64,000 nt of DNA from Allopusillimonas ginsengisoli (GCF_004153455.1 NZ_SDQE01000001.1:434001-498000); one strand, 5' to 3'; shown: positions 35,719 to 42,216, counted from the stretch's first letter. Notes: generated from the letters alone by a model not told the origin. A program made the numbers and translations.

Positions 35719-35790
35719 GCTTGAATGCGAGGGGAGAATCGGATTCAAGCAGCCCTGAGTAATCCGTCGCCGGATTCAGGGCTTCTTTTA
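35719..35790 (+). ncRNA. Predicted small RNA, unit 2 (SD-like loop plus terminator)
   Basis: GCTTGAAT (35719-35726) pairs with ATTCAAGC (35743-35750), extended inside by CGA/TCG, leaving the loop GGGGAGAA (35731-35738). The terminator pairs GCCCTG (35752-35757) with CAGGGC (35777-35782) and AATCCG with CGGATT, ending in TTCTTTT. A TACGAT -10 candidate lies at 35707-35712. The upstream sequence (GCAGCTAG...GGGTAAC) and the GCCTAYGATG context match unit 1. Confidence 0.6.
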
Positions 35791-35847
35791 TGGCTGCAGG
35801 ATATCTCCTGGAGCAAGGGAGATAGCCGCTAAGACGGTTCTTACCGC

Positions 35848-35960
35848 CAAAAGCCTAGGGGCTACGGGGAATGGTTTCTTAGAAGGGCATGAGTTAAATT
35901 GTAGGCGTACCCCTGAAGCACTGTGAGCTGGCCAGGTTTGCCACACCCCTAAGGCTTTTG
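35848..35960. repeat. Imperfect inverted repeat
   Basis: CAAAAGCCTAGGGG at 35848-35861 is the complement, with one extra base, of CCCCTAAGGCTTTTG at 35946-35960. The arms are 84 bp apart. The function is unknown; it may be a relic of a third, decayed sRNA unit or a long-range RNA stem. Confidence 0.35.
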
Positions 35961-36027
35961 TGCAGATGGGTGTACATTTTTCACTCAATTGTCATGCTTT
36001 ATTGTGGTTTTGGGTAGAAAGTACTTA

Positions 36028-36057
36028 GCCCCAGCATCCCCCGCTGGGGCTTTTTTT
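36028..36057 (+). terminator. Rho-independent terminator (rightward)
   Basis: GCCCCAGC (36028-36035) pairs with GCTGGGGC (36043-36050), followed by seven T's. No protein gene reads into it from the left, so it ends either an unseen short transcript or read-through from the sRNA units. Confidence 0.7.
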
Positions 36058-36114
36058 GCAGGCAACGAAAGCCCCAGCGGGCCAATGTAGGCAACTATGC
36101 GTTGAGGATGCTCG

Positions 36115-36435
36115 TCAATCGTCGCGGCCAGCCGTGGAAATTTCCCCCAGGACAAATATGAGCCCGATAGCGCCTGAAATAGCCATGGTAATCTTATTGG
36201 CAAGAACGATCTGCGTGATGGTAGGGTCAACAGCCGAGGCCACCAAGCACGCAAATGGTACGGCCGTGGCGCCATTTAAGAAGTCTGTAATGGCCTTTTG
36301 CGCATTCCAACAATTACCGTCGAGCCCGTTACAGCGTCGTCGAAGAAAGCGGCGACCAGGACGTATGGTGATCGAAAGTAGTCCGGCACCTATCGTCGTC
36401 GCATTTATTAAGCTATCCGTGAGTACTGCGAGCAT
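36115..36435 (-). CDS. Hypothetical phage membrane protein (106 aa)
   Basis: Unrecognised. It has an N-terminal hydrophobic region (MLAVLTDSLINATTIGAGLL), an Arg-rich middle (RPGRRFLRRRC) and a C-terminal membrane helix pair (TITQIVLANKITMAISGAIG, LIFVLGEI). The ATG overlaps the preceding stop by one base (TAATG), so it is coupled to the 60-aa membrane protein. The pair may form a small membrane complex; superinfection control or lysis-related roles are guesses. Confidence 0.5.
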   Translation of the reverse strand: MLAVLTDSLINATTIGAGLLSITIRPGRRFLRRRCNGLDGNCWNAQKAITDFLNGATAVPFACLVASAVDPTITQIVLANKITMAISGAIGLIFVLGEISTAGRDD

Positions 36436-36617
36436 TACAGAATATGCACAGCCTTAAGAGCGAAAACGGCGGCGGCGGCGCCAGAAGCACCAAATAGCGT
36501 ATTTAGGAACGAGGTATCCACACCGAGAACGCCGGCCACGGCAACGCCAAGCAGGGCGCCACTGGCTATCAGGCGGGCGATAGTCCACTTCGACGTTTTG
36601 GTTTTACTGGTTCTCAC
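36435..36617 (-). CDS. Small phage membrane protein (60 aa)
   Basis: The protein has a basic N-terminus (MRTSKTKTSKW) and two hydrophobic Gly/Ala-rich segments (IASGALLGVAVAGVLGV; LFGASGAAAAVFALKAV), an arrangement seen in small holin-like or immunity-like membrane proteins. No specific family is recognised. It is translationally coupled to the following 106-aa gene. A promoter candidate reading toward it lies at 36779-36807. Confidence 0.55.
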   Translation of the reverse strand: MRTSKTKTSKWTIARLIASGALLGVAVAGVLGVDTSFLNTLFGASGAAAAVFALKAVHIL

Positions 36618-36645
36618 GACAATGCTCCAAGTCAGGATTTATGAC

Positions 36646-36745
36646 TGTGGACAATCATTGGCTTTAGGCAAGCATGATCATTAAAATTAATCCCATCTTG
36701 GATGGGTTATCCACACATATTTCCGTCGCTCTGACTTTACCCACA
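36646..36745. promoter_or_regulatory. Cluster of three DnaA-box-like 9-mers
   Basis: TTATCCACA at 36707-36715 is a perfect DnaA box. TTGTCCACA (read leftward, 36654-36646) and TTACCCACA (36737-36745) each differ by one base. Three such sites in 100 AT-rich non-coding bases are unlikely by chance and might mark a replication origin or a DnaA-sensitive promoter. Confidence 0.4.
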
Positions 36746-36778
36746 GATCTCGTCTATGGAGCCTAGCATCGTGATACA

Positions 36779-36807
36779 AATGTATAACATTTAGGTGAAT
36801 ACGTCAA
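36779..36807 (-). promoter_or_regulatory. Leftward promoter candidate
   Basis: Read leftward, TTGACG (36807-36802) and TACATT (36784-36779) are 17 bp apart, about 160 bp upstream of the 60-aa membrane-protein gene. The DnaA-box cluster lies between promoter and gene. Confidence 0.45.
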
Positions 36808-36936
36808 TTAACTGATGAACGCCAACGTCTTGCCGGCGCTTGTGAACAACGCTAACAAACGGTCGCTACTTTATCTCTCACACGACACCACCGAGCCTAC
36901 CCGCATCAGCCTAAATCTCCTCAAGAGAGACCATCC

Positions 36937-37095
36937 TTACAACGGCCACCTCTTCCTCCACTTGCGCTTCTGCCACGCGTCCCAGAGCCTGATAGCCAGA
37001 AGTAGTGCCAGGCAGCTAATGCCCGCGAGGATGAAGTAAGTACCCATGTTTAGATTCATCTCAGAGAGAAGGCTATTGTTCATCAGAACTCCCAT
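36937..37095 (-). CDS. Small phage membrane protein (52 aa)
   Basis: From ATG 37095 the frame encodes a short periplasmic-side segment (MGVLMNNSLLSEMNLN), one membrane helix (YFILAGISCLALLLAIRLW) and a very basic tail (QKRKWRKRWPL). It overlaps the 3' end of the similar 44-aa gene by 23 bp in another frame. The two adjacent single-helix proteins with positive tails could be a spanin- or holin-like pair or a paired small toxin, but nothing identifies them. Confidence 0.5.
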   Translation of the reverse strand: MGVLMNNSLLSEMNLNMGTYFILAGISCLALLLAIRLWDAWQKRKWRKRWPL

Positions 37096-37207
37096 TTCCC
37101 TTTTTCCTTCGATGTTTTTCCCGGGCTTCCTTGATGCCAACCATCAGCAAAATGGCTAAGCACCCGAGTCCAATAAGAACAAGCAGAAGTGGACTATGCA
37201 TTTTCAT
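37073..37207 (-). CDS. Small phage membrane protein (44 aa)
   Basis: The frame from ATG 37207 (or 37201) reads MKMHSPLLLVLIGLGCLAIL then LMVGIKEAREKHRRKKGNGS and ends at TAG 37073. It has one membrane helix followed by a basic tail, the same plan as the overlapping 52-aa protein. It is too short for most gene callers. No homology is recognised. Confidence 0.45.
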   Translation of the reverse strand: MKMHSPLLLVLIGLGCLAILLMVGIKEAREKHRRKKGNGSSDEQ

Positions 37208-37219
37208 AACTAGCCGGGC

Positions 37220-37444
37220 CTAGGCTGTATGAGCTGGCAGGTCATCATCCTTCCACTTGATCCGCATGTCTCGAATCAAGTCCTGAGCGATTCGTAACAC
37301 CTCCTTCTTTGGCGGATCACCGTCGGCCTCCATAAGCGCGAACAATGAATCCACTGACTTCATGATGGCCCGCACGTTTGCCCAATGACATCTTTGCAGG
37401 TCGTTGAACTCTGATTCGTCAATTTGAGGGTGGTGCGTTGCCAT
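37220..37444 (-). CDS. Hypothetical phage protein (74 aa)
   Basis: Unrecognised acidic, helical protein (IDESEFNDLQRCHWANVRAI, KEVLRIAQDLIRDMRIKWKD). The ATG at 37444 has a strong AAGGAGA site, so expression is likely. It heads the short group that includes the two small membrane proteins downstream. Confidence 0.55.
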   Translation of the reverse strand: MATHHPQIDESEFNDLQRCHWANVRAIMKSVDSLFALMEADGDPPKKEVLRIAQDLIRDMRIKWKDDDLPAHTA

Positions 37445-37581
37445 TGCTCTCCTTTCACCGGTGTTTACCGCTTTCTGTGCTGTTCGGTGCCGATATAATC
37501 AGTATTGATTTTCTTATTTAGTTACCTAGCTATCCAAAACCTACCAAGTTGGATAGCCAATTTTGCCACTTATCGATGCAG

Positions 37582-38079
37582 TTAACGCAGGAACAGCACC
37601 ATCAGAACCTCGTTATGATATTCCGAGCCGATCTTTGTTGCGCGCGGCTCGACACCGTACGGCTTAAAGCCGTGCTTTTTGTATAGGGCTATCGCAGCTT
37701 CATTCCCTTCTACAACGGTGAGCATGATCTGCTCCACGTGGTCACGTCCGTAATCTATCGCCGCCTGCAACAGCCCACTGGCTACCCCTTGGGCACGCAG
37801 CTCGGGCTCCACGAAAACTCCCGTTATCTGCGCCTTATGAGTATCCTTTGGGCCATCCTCTTGTTTGAAAACCGACAGTCCAACAATTTTGCCATCGACA
37901 TAAGCGCCGAATGCCACGACATTTGACACACGATCTGCGAACGCTTCTAGCGGCCTTCTTGCCTCGACCTCATAGGTAGATCCGAACATCTCTGGCGCTT
38001 TCTTAAGTGCTGTCAGTCGTATCTCGCGAAAGTCCTCCACATCGACAACTCTCAGGCGGCGAATCTGCACATCAACCAC
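37582..38079 (-). CDS. GNAT-family N-acetyltransferase
   Basis: A 165-aa GNAT enzyme that moves an acetyl group from acetyl-CoA to an amine. The fold is visible in order: the N-terminal strand VQIRRLRVVDVEDFREIRLT, the central strand GLSVFKQED, ITGVFVEPELRAQGVASGLL containing the R-x-x-G-x-A acetyl-CoA loop, and the C-terminal NEAAIALYKKHGFKPYG. The substrate is unknown. It stands alone in the leftward accessory block, which marks it as a lysogenic-conversion or anti-host gene candidate. Confidence 0.88.
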   Translation of the reverse strand: MVDVQIRRLRVVDVEDFREIRLTALKKAPEMFGSTYEVEARRPLEAFADRVSNVVAFGAYVDGKIVGLSVFKQEDGPKDTHKAQITGVFVEPELRAQGVASGLLQAAIDYGRDHVEQIMLTVVEGNEAAIALYKKHGFKPYGVEPRATKIGSEYHNEVLMVLFLR

Positions 38080-38182
38080 AGTCCTAAACTCCTATCTCCA
38101 CTACACCGGCCGAAATAATGGTCGGTTGTAATTTTTGTCCTGGTATCAAACGATTGCGAGCCTGTGGTAATCGTTCCCTTAG

Positions 38183-38617
38183 CTATGCCAATAGCTTGGC
38201 CTTTTGAGAAGCAAACTCCTCATCGGTCAATATGCCTTTTTCTTTGAGAGTAGCTAGCTTAGTTAACTGGTCGGCCACTGAGGACGTGGATGTGTATGTT
38301 TGGGCGTTTGGGGATCTCGGGGGCGAGGTTACTTCTTCTGCTCGAGGAGCTTCCACCGCATGCTTTTCTTTGCAAGCCCAAGCAATTGCCACAACCCAAC
38401 CCACTAGAGTCCAGCCAAGAAAAATATTCACCAAAGCGATTGAATTGATATTCGCCTGCTTGCGCAAGTTTCCTTCAATAGTCGGTAGAAAATACAAGGC
38501 GATTGCGGAAATAAAGAACACGGGGGTCATTATCGCTGCAATTTGGTTTGTCCCGCTCCCGACCGCGAATGAAAATAGTACCAATGCAGCCAAAGCGAAA
38601 ATACGCAAAAAAACCAT
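38183..38617 (-). CDS. Superinfection-immunity-like membrane protein with SHOCT domain
   Basis: A 144-aa protein. Two or three membrane helices (IFALAALVLFSFAVGSG; NIFLGWTLVGWVVAIAWACK) include the LFLGWTLxGWVVA motif of phage T4-type Imm superinfection-immunity proteins. The C-terminus is a short SHOCT domain (LTKLATLKEKGILTDEEFAS). The ATG at 38617 has AAGGAG five bases upstream; GTG 38623 overlaps that site and is unlikely. It probably blocks DNA entry of related phages. The gene is AT-richer than its neighbours and seems separately transcribed. Confidence 0.7.
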   Translation of the reverse strand: MVFLRIFALAALVLFSFAVGSGTNQIAAIMTPVFFISAIALYFLPTIEGNLRKQANINSIALVNIFLGWTLVGWVVAIAWACKEKHAVEAPRAEEVTSPPRSPNAQTYTSTSSVADQLTKLATLKEKGILTDEEFASQKAKLLA

Positions 38618-38815
38618 CGCCACTCCTTGTTTTAATAACGTTATTTATTTTTATTTTTATAACACTTTTTGTTACGTGTGAAGTCTAGAGAATTTCGGCC
38701 TTCCGCTATCCTACCCATTTTCTCGTCGCGGATCGTTCCGCTTCATATCCGAGCAACAAGTCATCAATAGCAGCTACCCGTTTTCGCTGTCTATACAGAA
38801 AAGCAGCTGCACCAC

Positions 38816-39178
38816 TCACCCAAAACGCGCTAGGTCGCTTGTAAACGTTACGGTCGCCCCGAACCTAGAACAAATCAATAGAGTATCTCGGCTTGGGTCA
38901 ACGTCCAGATCCTGTCCCCGAAGCCCCTGCCACATCGCAAGGTAACGGTAACTGCCGTATTTCTTACCTGTCTTGATGGCCTTGGCCAAGCCGCCGGCCC
39001 ACGGGAGTTCAATCAGAACTCCGGCAACCGCGTCAGCCGCAACCTCAGGACGTTCAGTAGCCATCTTCCTACCTCGCTCCCAGCAAGCAATTAACCCGCT
39101 ATCGTCAGAAAACCACAATTCATTGGTGGTAAGTCCGTCGCGCAGCGGCTCTTCGATTGATCGATGGATTTTCATCAC
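38816..39178 (-). CDS. Hypothetical phage protein (120 aa)
   Basis: Unrecognised. It starts with two Met codons (39178/39175) and includes NELWFSDDSGLIACWERGRK, AADAVAGVLIELPWAGGLAK and LLICSRFGATVTFTSDLARF. Probably a soluble alpha/beta protein. Its start lies 1 bp from the end of the BRCT-protein gene, so the two are likely co-transcribed and may act together. Confidence 0.55.
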   Translation of the reverse strand: MMKIHRSIEEPLRDGLTTNELWFSDDSGLIACWERGRKMATERPEVAADAVAGVLIELPWAGGLAKAIKTGKKYGSYRYLAMWQGLRGQDLDVDPSRDTLLICSRFGATVTFTSDLARFG

Positions 39179-39179
39179 C

Positions 39180-39848
39180 CTACGCTCCTATAACTTGCTC
39201 GTACCAATACTGTTCACCAATGATATGGAGGGATGTGCCCTGATCACGATAATCGATAGCTTTCTGTATTTTTGTGCCATATGTGGAGTGCAGCCAATCC
39301 CGGCTTCCGACTTCACCAATCACAAGGAAGTTCACCTTCTTTGTAATGCTGTTGGTCGCAAAGCCGCCTCGATCGATTACCTGCGTGCAACACCAGTCTC
39401 TGGTGCCGCTATTGAACTTACCTGTAAAACAAAAAGTACGACCACTCGCCGCCACCTGGGGTAATGGATCGCTAAACGGGAGCGTGGTGCTATCACTCGC
39501 GTCACCGTTAAAGGGGGCGACATTTCCACCCACAGCCGCTAACAAGAGCTCCATAATCTCTTGCTCCTCGCGCTCATCCATGTACCCGTCCTGAAGCGCA
39601 GTTGCAATACGCGGGTATAGAACTTTCGCTGGCCACTGGTTTAGCGCGTTGCGGTTAGCATTCATCCAGCCAAGCAGAAACTCCACTTCGCCCTGGCAAA
39701 TTGCTCCATCCGCGAGCACGCCCTTAACCAATCCGATCAGTTCGTCAATTTGTCTGGCTTCAACTGCATGAGCACGATACAAGCGATTTAAAGGTTGGCC
39801 ATGCTGATCAAGCGTGCCGCGTCCAAACGTTTCGGAAAACCATCCCAT
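39180..39848 (-). CDS. BRCT-domain protein with TerB-like N-terminal region
   Basis: A 222-aa protein. Residues about 35-110 resemble a TerB-like helical domain (IDELIGLVKGVLADGAICQG; EVEFLLGWM; DGYMDEREEQEIMELL). Residues about 135-215 form a BRCT domain as in NAD-dependent ligase (SGRTFCFTGKFNSGTRDWCC; TKKVNFLVIGEVGSRDW). Such proteins are found in phages and mobile elements and bind DNA or protein partners during DNA metabolism. It is the last gene read leftward before the repressor. Confidence 0.75.
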   Translation of the reverse strand: MGWFSETFGRGTLDQHGQPLNRLYRAHAVEARQIDELIGLVKGVLADGAICQGEVEFLLGWMNANRNALNQWPAKVLYPRIATALQDGYMDEREEQEIMELLLAAVGGNVAPFNGDASDSTTLPFSDPLPQVAASGRTFCFTGKFNSGTRDWCCTQVIDRGGFATNSITKKVNFLVIGEVGSRDWLHSTYGTKIQKAIDYRDQGTSLHIIGEQYWYEQVIGA

Positions 39849-39942
39849 ACCCGCCTCCCGTCACTTACAAAAGAACATCTAATCAATTATTGGTTACTTT
39901 TTATACTCAACGCGGCACACATAAATGGTTGATTCTCCAGAC

Positions 39943-40341
39943 CTATCCGCGCGTCTTGGCTGCCCGTTCCGCCTCGTAACCCCGCAGCAGATCATCCATG
40001 GCCGCATCTGCCCGTTGTCGCTGCTCCGTAGTAAGAGCCTGTAGACGCTCAACGGTAACTTTCCGAAGCGGCCAATCTAGCGTCAGAGGCCCCTCTATCT
40101 GGCGATCAGCATGGCTGGTATCCATCCACCCCAATTGCTTTCCAGTCCCCTGCTCCAGCTTGCGCGCCGCTTGGTTGCCCAAATTTCGTGGACGGCCTGT
40201 TTTTCGATCGAGGGCACGGTTGCGGATCTGACTTAAGTATTCCGGCGATAGGTCACACAGACGAGCGAGCGCCTCGGCAGTGCCGGCTTCAGCGATCAAC
40301 AGTTCTAGATTTTCCAGACGAAGGTCTGCGGCTGATTTCAT
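39943..40341 (-). CDS. Prophage repressor (CI-like, no peptidase domain)
   Basis: A 132-aa DNA-binding protein with an N-terminal helix-turn-helix (LRLENLELLIAEAGTAEALA, LARLCDLSPEYLSQIRN). The C-terminal ~70 residues (LTLDWPLRKVTVERLQALTT) contain no LexA/S24 Ser-Lys peptidase motifs, so RecA-stimulated self-cleavage is not expected. It is divergent from the Cro-like gene with three operators between. The ATG at 40341 lies only a few bases from the predicted PRM start and has no Shine-Dalgarno sequence, as for lambda cI. The TTG at 40371 would put coding sequence through an operator and is rejected. Confidence 0.75.
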   Translation of the reverse strand: MKSAADLRLENLELLIAEAGTAEALARLCDLSPEYLSQIRNRALDRKTGRPRNLGNQAARKLEQGTGKQLGWMDTSHADRQIEGPLTLDWPLRKVTVERLQALTTEQRQRADAAMDDLLRGYEAERAAKTRG

Positions 40342-40350
40342 TGTGTCCAC

Positions 40351-40379
40351 ATTACAAAGCAATATGCTCAAGTAGTGAA
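40351..40379 (-). promoter_or_regulatory. Repressor maintenance promoter (PRM-like)
   Basis: Read leftward, TTCACT (40379-40374) and TGTAAT (40356-40351) are 17 bp apart. Transcription would start near 40344, three bases before the repressor ATG, giving an essentially leaderless message. Confidence 0.55.
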
Positions 40380-40416
40380 GGAGCGAAATGCCTTGCTGTA
40401 AATAAGCGATTCGCTT
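40357..40416. promoter_or_regulatory. Right operator array (OR): three AAGC-N5-GCTT sites
   Basis: Sites at 40404-40416 (AAGC-GATTC-GCTT, perfect), 40381-40393 (GAGC-GAAAT-GCCT, two mismatches) and 40357-40369 (AAGC-AATAT-GCTC, one mismatch) have centres 23-24 bp apart. The strongest covers the Cro promoter and the weakest adjoins the repressor promoter -10, as expected of an OR1-OR2-OR3 series. Confidence 0.75.
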
Positions 40417-40421
40417 AATAT
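40393..40421 (+). promoter_or_regulatory. Rightward early promoter (PR)
   Basis: TTGCTG (40393-40398) and TAATAT (40416-40421) are 17 bp apart, with the perfect operator filling the spacer. The predicted start falls on or next to the A of the cro ATG (40429). Confidence 0.55.
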
Positions 40422-40428
40422 AAATAGC

Positions 40429-40662
40429 ATGGACCTGCTTACTTACGTCAATTCTGGGCGCGGCCTTCGGCAGCGGCTAGCGGCTGAACTGCGTGTTCCG
40501 CCCATTCTTATTTCGCAATGGGCATTGCGACGTCGGCCTATTCCAATCGAACGATGCACCGCTATCGAGCGCGCTACCGGGTGGCAAGTTACACGTCGCG
40601 ACCTTCGCCCAAACGACTGGGCCGACATCTGGCCAGAACTCAAGGGAGCGGAGCATGCTTAA
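40429..40662 (+). CDS. Cro/YdaS-family DNA-binding protein
   Basis: A 77-aa YdaS-type Cro-like repressor with a helix-turn-helix across RQRLAAELRVPPILISQWAL and the conserved family tail IERCTAIERATGWQVTRRDL. It is the first rightward early gene and should oppose the CI-like repressor at the shared operators. No ribosome-binding site precedes the ATG, and the promoter -10 ends 7 bases upstream, so translation is probably leaderless. Confidence 0.85.
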   Translation: MDLLTYVNSGRGLRQRLAAELRVPPILISQWALRRRPIPIERCTAIERATGWQVTRRDLRPNDWADIWPELKGAEHA

Positions 40663-40688
40663 CCTCAATGAACATGACTGGCTTCGGA

Positions 40689-40910
40689 CTATTCGCCAGA
40701 GTCATCCAGTACATCAAGAGCTATCTGCATTTGTTCAATCAGTTCGCGCATTTGGGCGCTCGTTAAAGCGTAGTTGGGCCCTTCATTGGATTCCTCAATC
40801 TTTTGCATGGGGCTCGTAATGAAATTGAACTTCATTACCGCAAACCCAAGGCGCGGAACAGGGCCCACCGTCCAGGCGGTTACTGGGAAAACTTGCACCG
40901 TCTCGCTCAT
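40689..40910 (-). CDS. BssS-like small phage protein
   Basis: A 73-aa protein from ATG 40910 (AAAGGA eight bases upstream), transcribed leftward inside the rightward early region. The pattern VFPVTAWTVGPVPRLGFAVM, then YALTSAQMRELIEQMQIALD resembles the BssS/biofilm-regulator-like small proteins found in enterobacteria and their phages; the match is weak. Its opposite orientation just after cro suggests control by antisense or independent expression. Confidence 0.55.
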   Translation of the reverse strand: MSETVQVFPVTAWTVGPVPRLGFAVMKFNFITSPMQKIEESNEGPNYALTSAQMRELIEQMQIALDVLDDSGE

Positions 40911-41281
40911 GGTCAATCCTTTACTCAAAGTCATAGGGGGTCGGTTCCCTGATTCTACGAGTTTTGGATTGACCTCCCCTAACCCCTGGCGCCCCGAACC
41001 TGCGGACGATCGTATCCCTATAGGTCCGGGCGACGTGATCTCAATGCATCGTGTGATCCCACGTCGCGTCAGCACACGGGGGCGGCTGATTCTCGCGCTG
41101 ATAGCAAAGCTCACGAAGCACAGCAGCCACTACAGCATCGGGGGCGCGACCAAGCACCCGGCGCGCAATGTCCCGAGCCTCTACCAGCGCGGCTTCCACC
41201 AGCGCTACCGCCGTCTCCCCTTCCCTATCAATTTTGTTCGCTTTCATGGTTGCCATTGTCGCCAGCCCAGGAGAATCCGTC

Positions 41282-41854
41282 ATGCGTAATGTGTCGCAAA
41301 GCCTGATAGGCATCTTGCGTGAGGAAATCAGCGAATACAGACGGATCAACCGACTATCGCGAGAGACAGTCGCCCAAGCAATCGTTGAGGCCCATGAGCG
41401 CTTGGGGGCGGATGCGATCACAGGTCTACGGTTTGAACCTAAGACTACTGACGCCTTCGAGCGCACCAAGGTCAATGCGGACAGGATATTTCGTTGGCTG
41501 GATGACGAAACAAAAGATGGCAACCTGTTGCCGCCCAACTTTTTGCAGTCTCTGCTGGCTGGCCTACCCGATGAGGTCACCCGCCGCGCTCTGGACCGGA
41601 TCCTGATGCCGTTGGGCTTTGCCGTGCGCGCGCTGGCTCTGCCTGAAAAGCTGATGCCTTTCACTGTCACCATCGCAACGAATCTTATGCGTGAACAGAA
41701 TGAGGCAGGCATAGCCGTCACTGGCTTGATTGATGGCTATGACCGCAAAGAGCTGGAAGAGGCACATCAACAGGTATCCGAAGCCATCGATGCCGGCATG
41801 AAAACCCGCGCCATGATCGAGGCGAAGTTAGCGAGTACAGAGGTGACAAGGTGA
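41282..41854 (+). CDS. Hypothetical phage early regulator (190 aa), CII-like position
   Basis: Unrecognised at family level. Likely helical N-terminal DNA-binding region: SQSLIGILREEISEYRRINR, LSRETVAQAIVEAHERLGAD, followed by KVNADRIFRWLDDETKDGNL and a helical C-terminus. I recall similar proteins in other Burkholderiales prophages next to cro, usually unnamed. The ATG at 41282 has AGGAGA upstream; the earlier in-frame start at 41168 is not supported. The stop overlaps the Ref start as ATGA. Confidence 0.6.
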   Translation: MRNVSQSLIGILREEISEYRRINRLSRETVAQAIVEAHERLGADAITGLRFEPKTTDAFERTKVNADRIFRWLDDETKDGNLLPPNFLQSLLAGLPDEVTRRALDRILMPLGFAVRALALPEKLMPFTVTIATNLMREQNEAGIAVTGLIDGYDRKELEEAHQQVSEAIDAGMKTRAMIEAKLASTEVTR

Positions 41855-42216
41855 AAGGTCGCCCCACCTCCCCTGCTGAAAAGCGCTTCCACGGCCAACT
41901 GTGCCGCCAGGTGGGGTGTATTGCCTGCCTACTGGACGGGCACTTCAATGATTACTGCAGCGTTCACCACATTGATGGCCGTACCAAGCCCTGGGCGCAT
42001 TGGCTGGTGCTGCCACTATGCGCAGGACATCACCAAGACGGTACCGGTCGCCAAGGCCTGCTGGCGGTGCATCCGTGGAAGTTTCGCTTCGAAGAGAAAT
42101 ACGGGCCGCAACCGTTCCTGCTGCACGTGTGCCTGGACATCCTGCAAACCCGCCACAACATCATCGTCCCCGAGGCGCGTGCCGCCGCAAATGGGGAGTG
42201 GAGCAAAGCCGCATGA
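41851..42216 (+). CDS. Ref-like recombination-enhancement nuclease
   Basis: A 121-aa protein of the Ref family. Phage P1 Ref is an HNH-superfamily nuclease that makes RecA-dependent cuts at D-loops. A Cys pair (GCIACL), SVHHIDGRTKPWAHWLVLPL and CAGHHQDG, GLLAVHPWKFRFEEKYG match the zinc/HNH core and the usual family end. It sits in the early operon, ATGA-coupled on both sides, so recombination in phage replication is its likely setting. Confidence 0.7.
   Translation: MKGRPTSPAEKRFHGQLCRQVGCIACLLDGHFNDYCSVHHIDGRTKPWAHWLVLPLCAGHHQDGTGRQGLLAVHPWKFRFEEKYGPQPFLLHVCLDILQTRHNIIVPEARAAANGEWSKAA

Larger units (their letters stand above)
35454..35790 (+). repeat. Diverged tandem duplication carrying the two sRNA units
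   Basis: Unit 1 (about 35454-35598) and unit 2 (about 35630-35790) share, in order, GCAGCTAG, GGGTAAC, an A-rich stretch, GCGC, a CCTAYGATG/GCTATGATG -10 context, TGCGAGGGgAGA and GCCCTGAG. The pairing arms differ in sequence but keep pairing, which suggests selection on RNA structure. Confidence 0.55.
35042..36114. other. 1.07-kb region without a protein gene; holds LexA promoter, two sRNA units, terminators
   Basis: No convincing protein frame is present. From left to right it holds the long leader of the 79-aa gene, the LexA-box promoter, two homologous sRNA-like units (about 35.45-35.60 and 35.63-35.79 kb), an imperfect inverted repeat (35848-35861 with 35946-35960) and a rightward terminator at 36028-36057. 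Confidence 0.7.

Noticed and set aside
40371-40371. TTG start for the repressor giving ten extra residues
   Set aside because: It would place coding sequence across an operator and the PRM -10; the ATG at 40341 agrees with the promoter.
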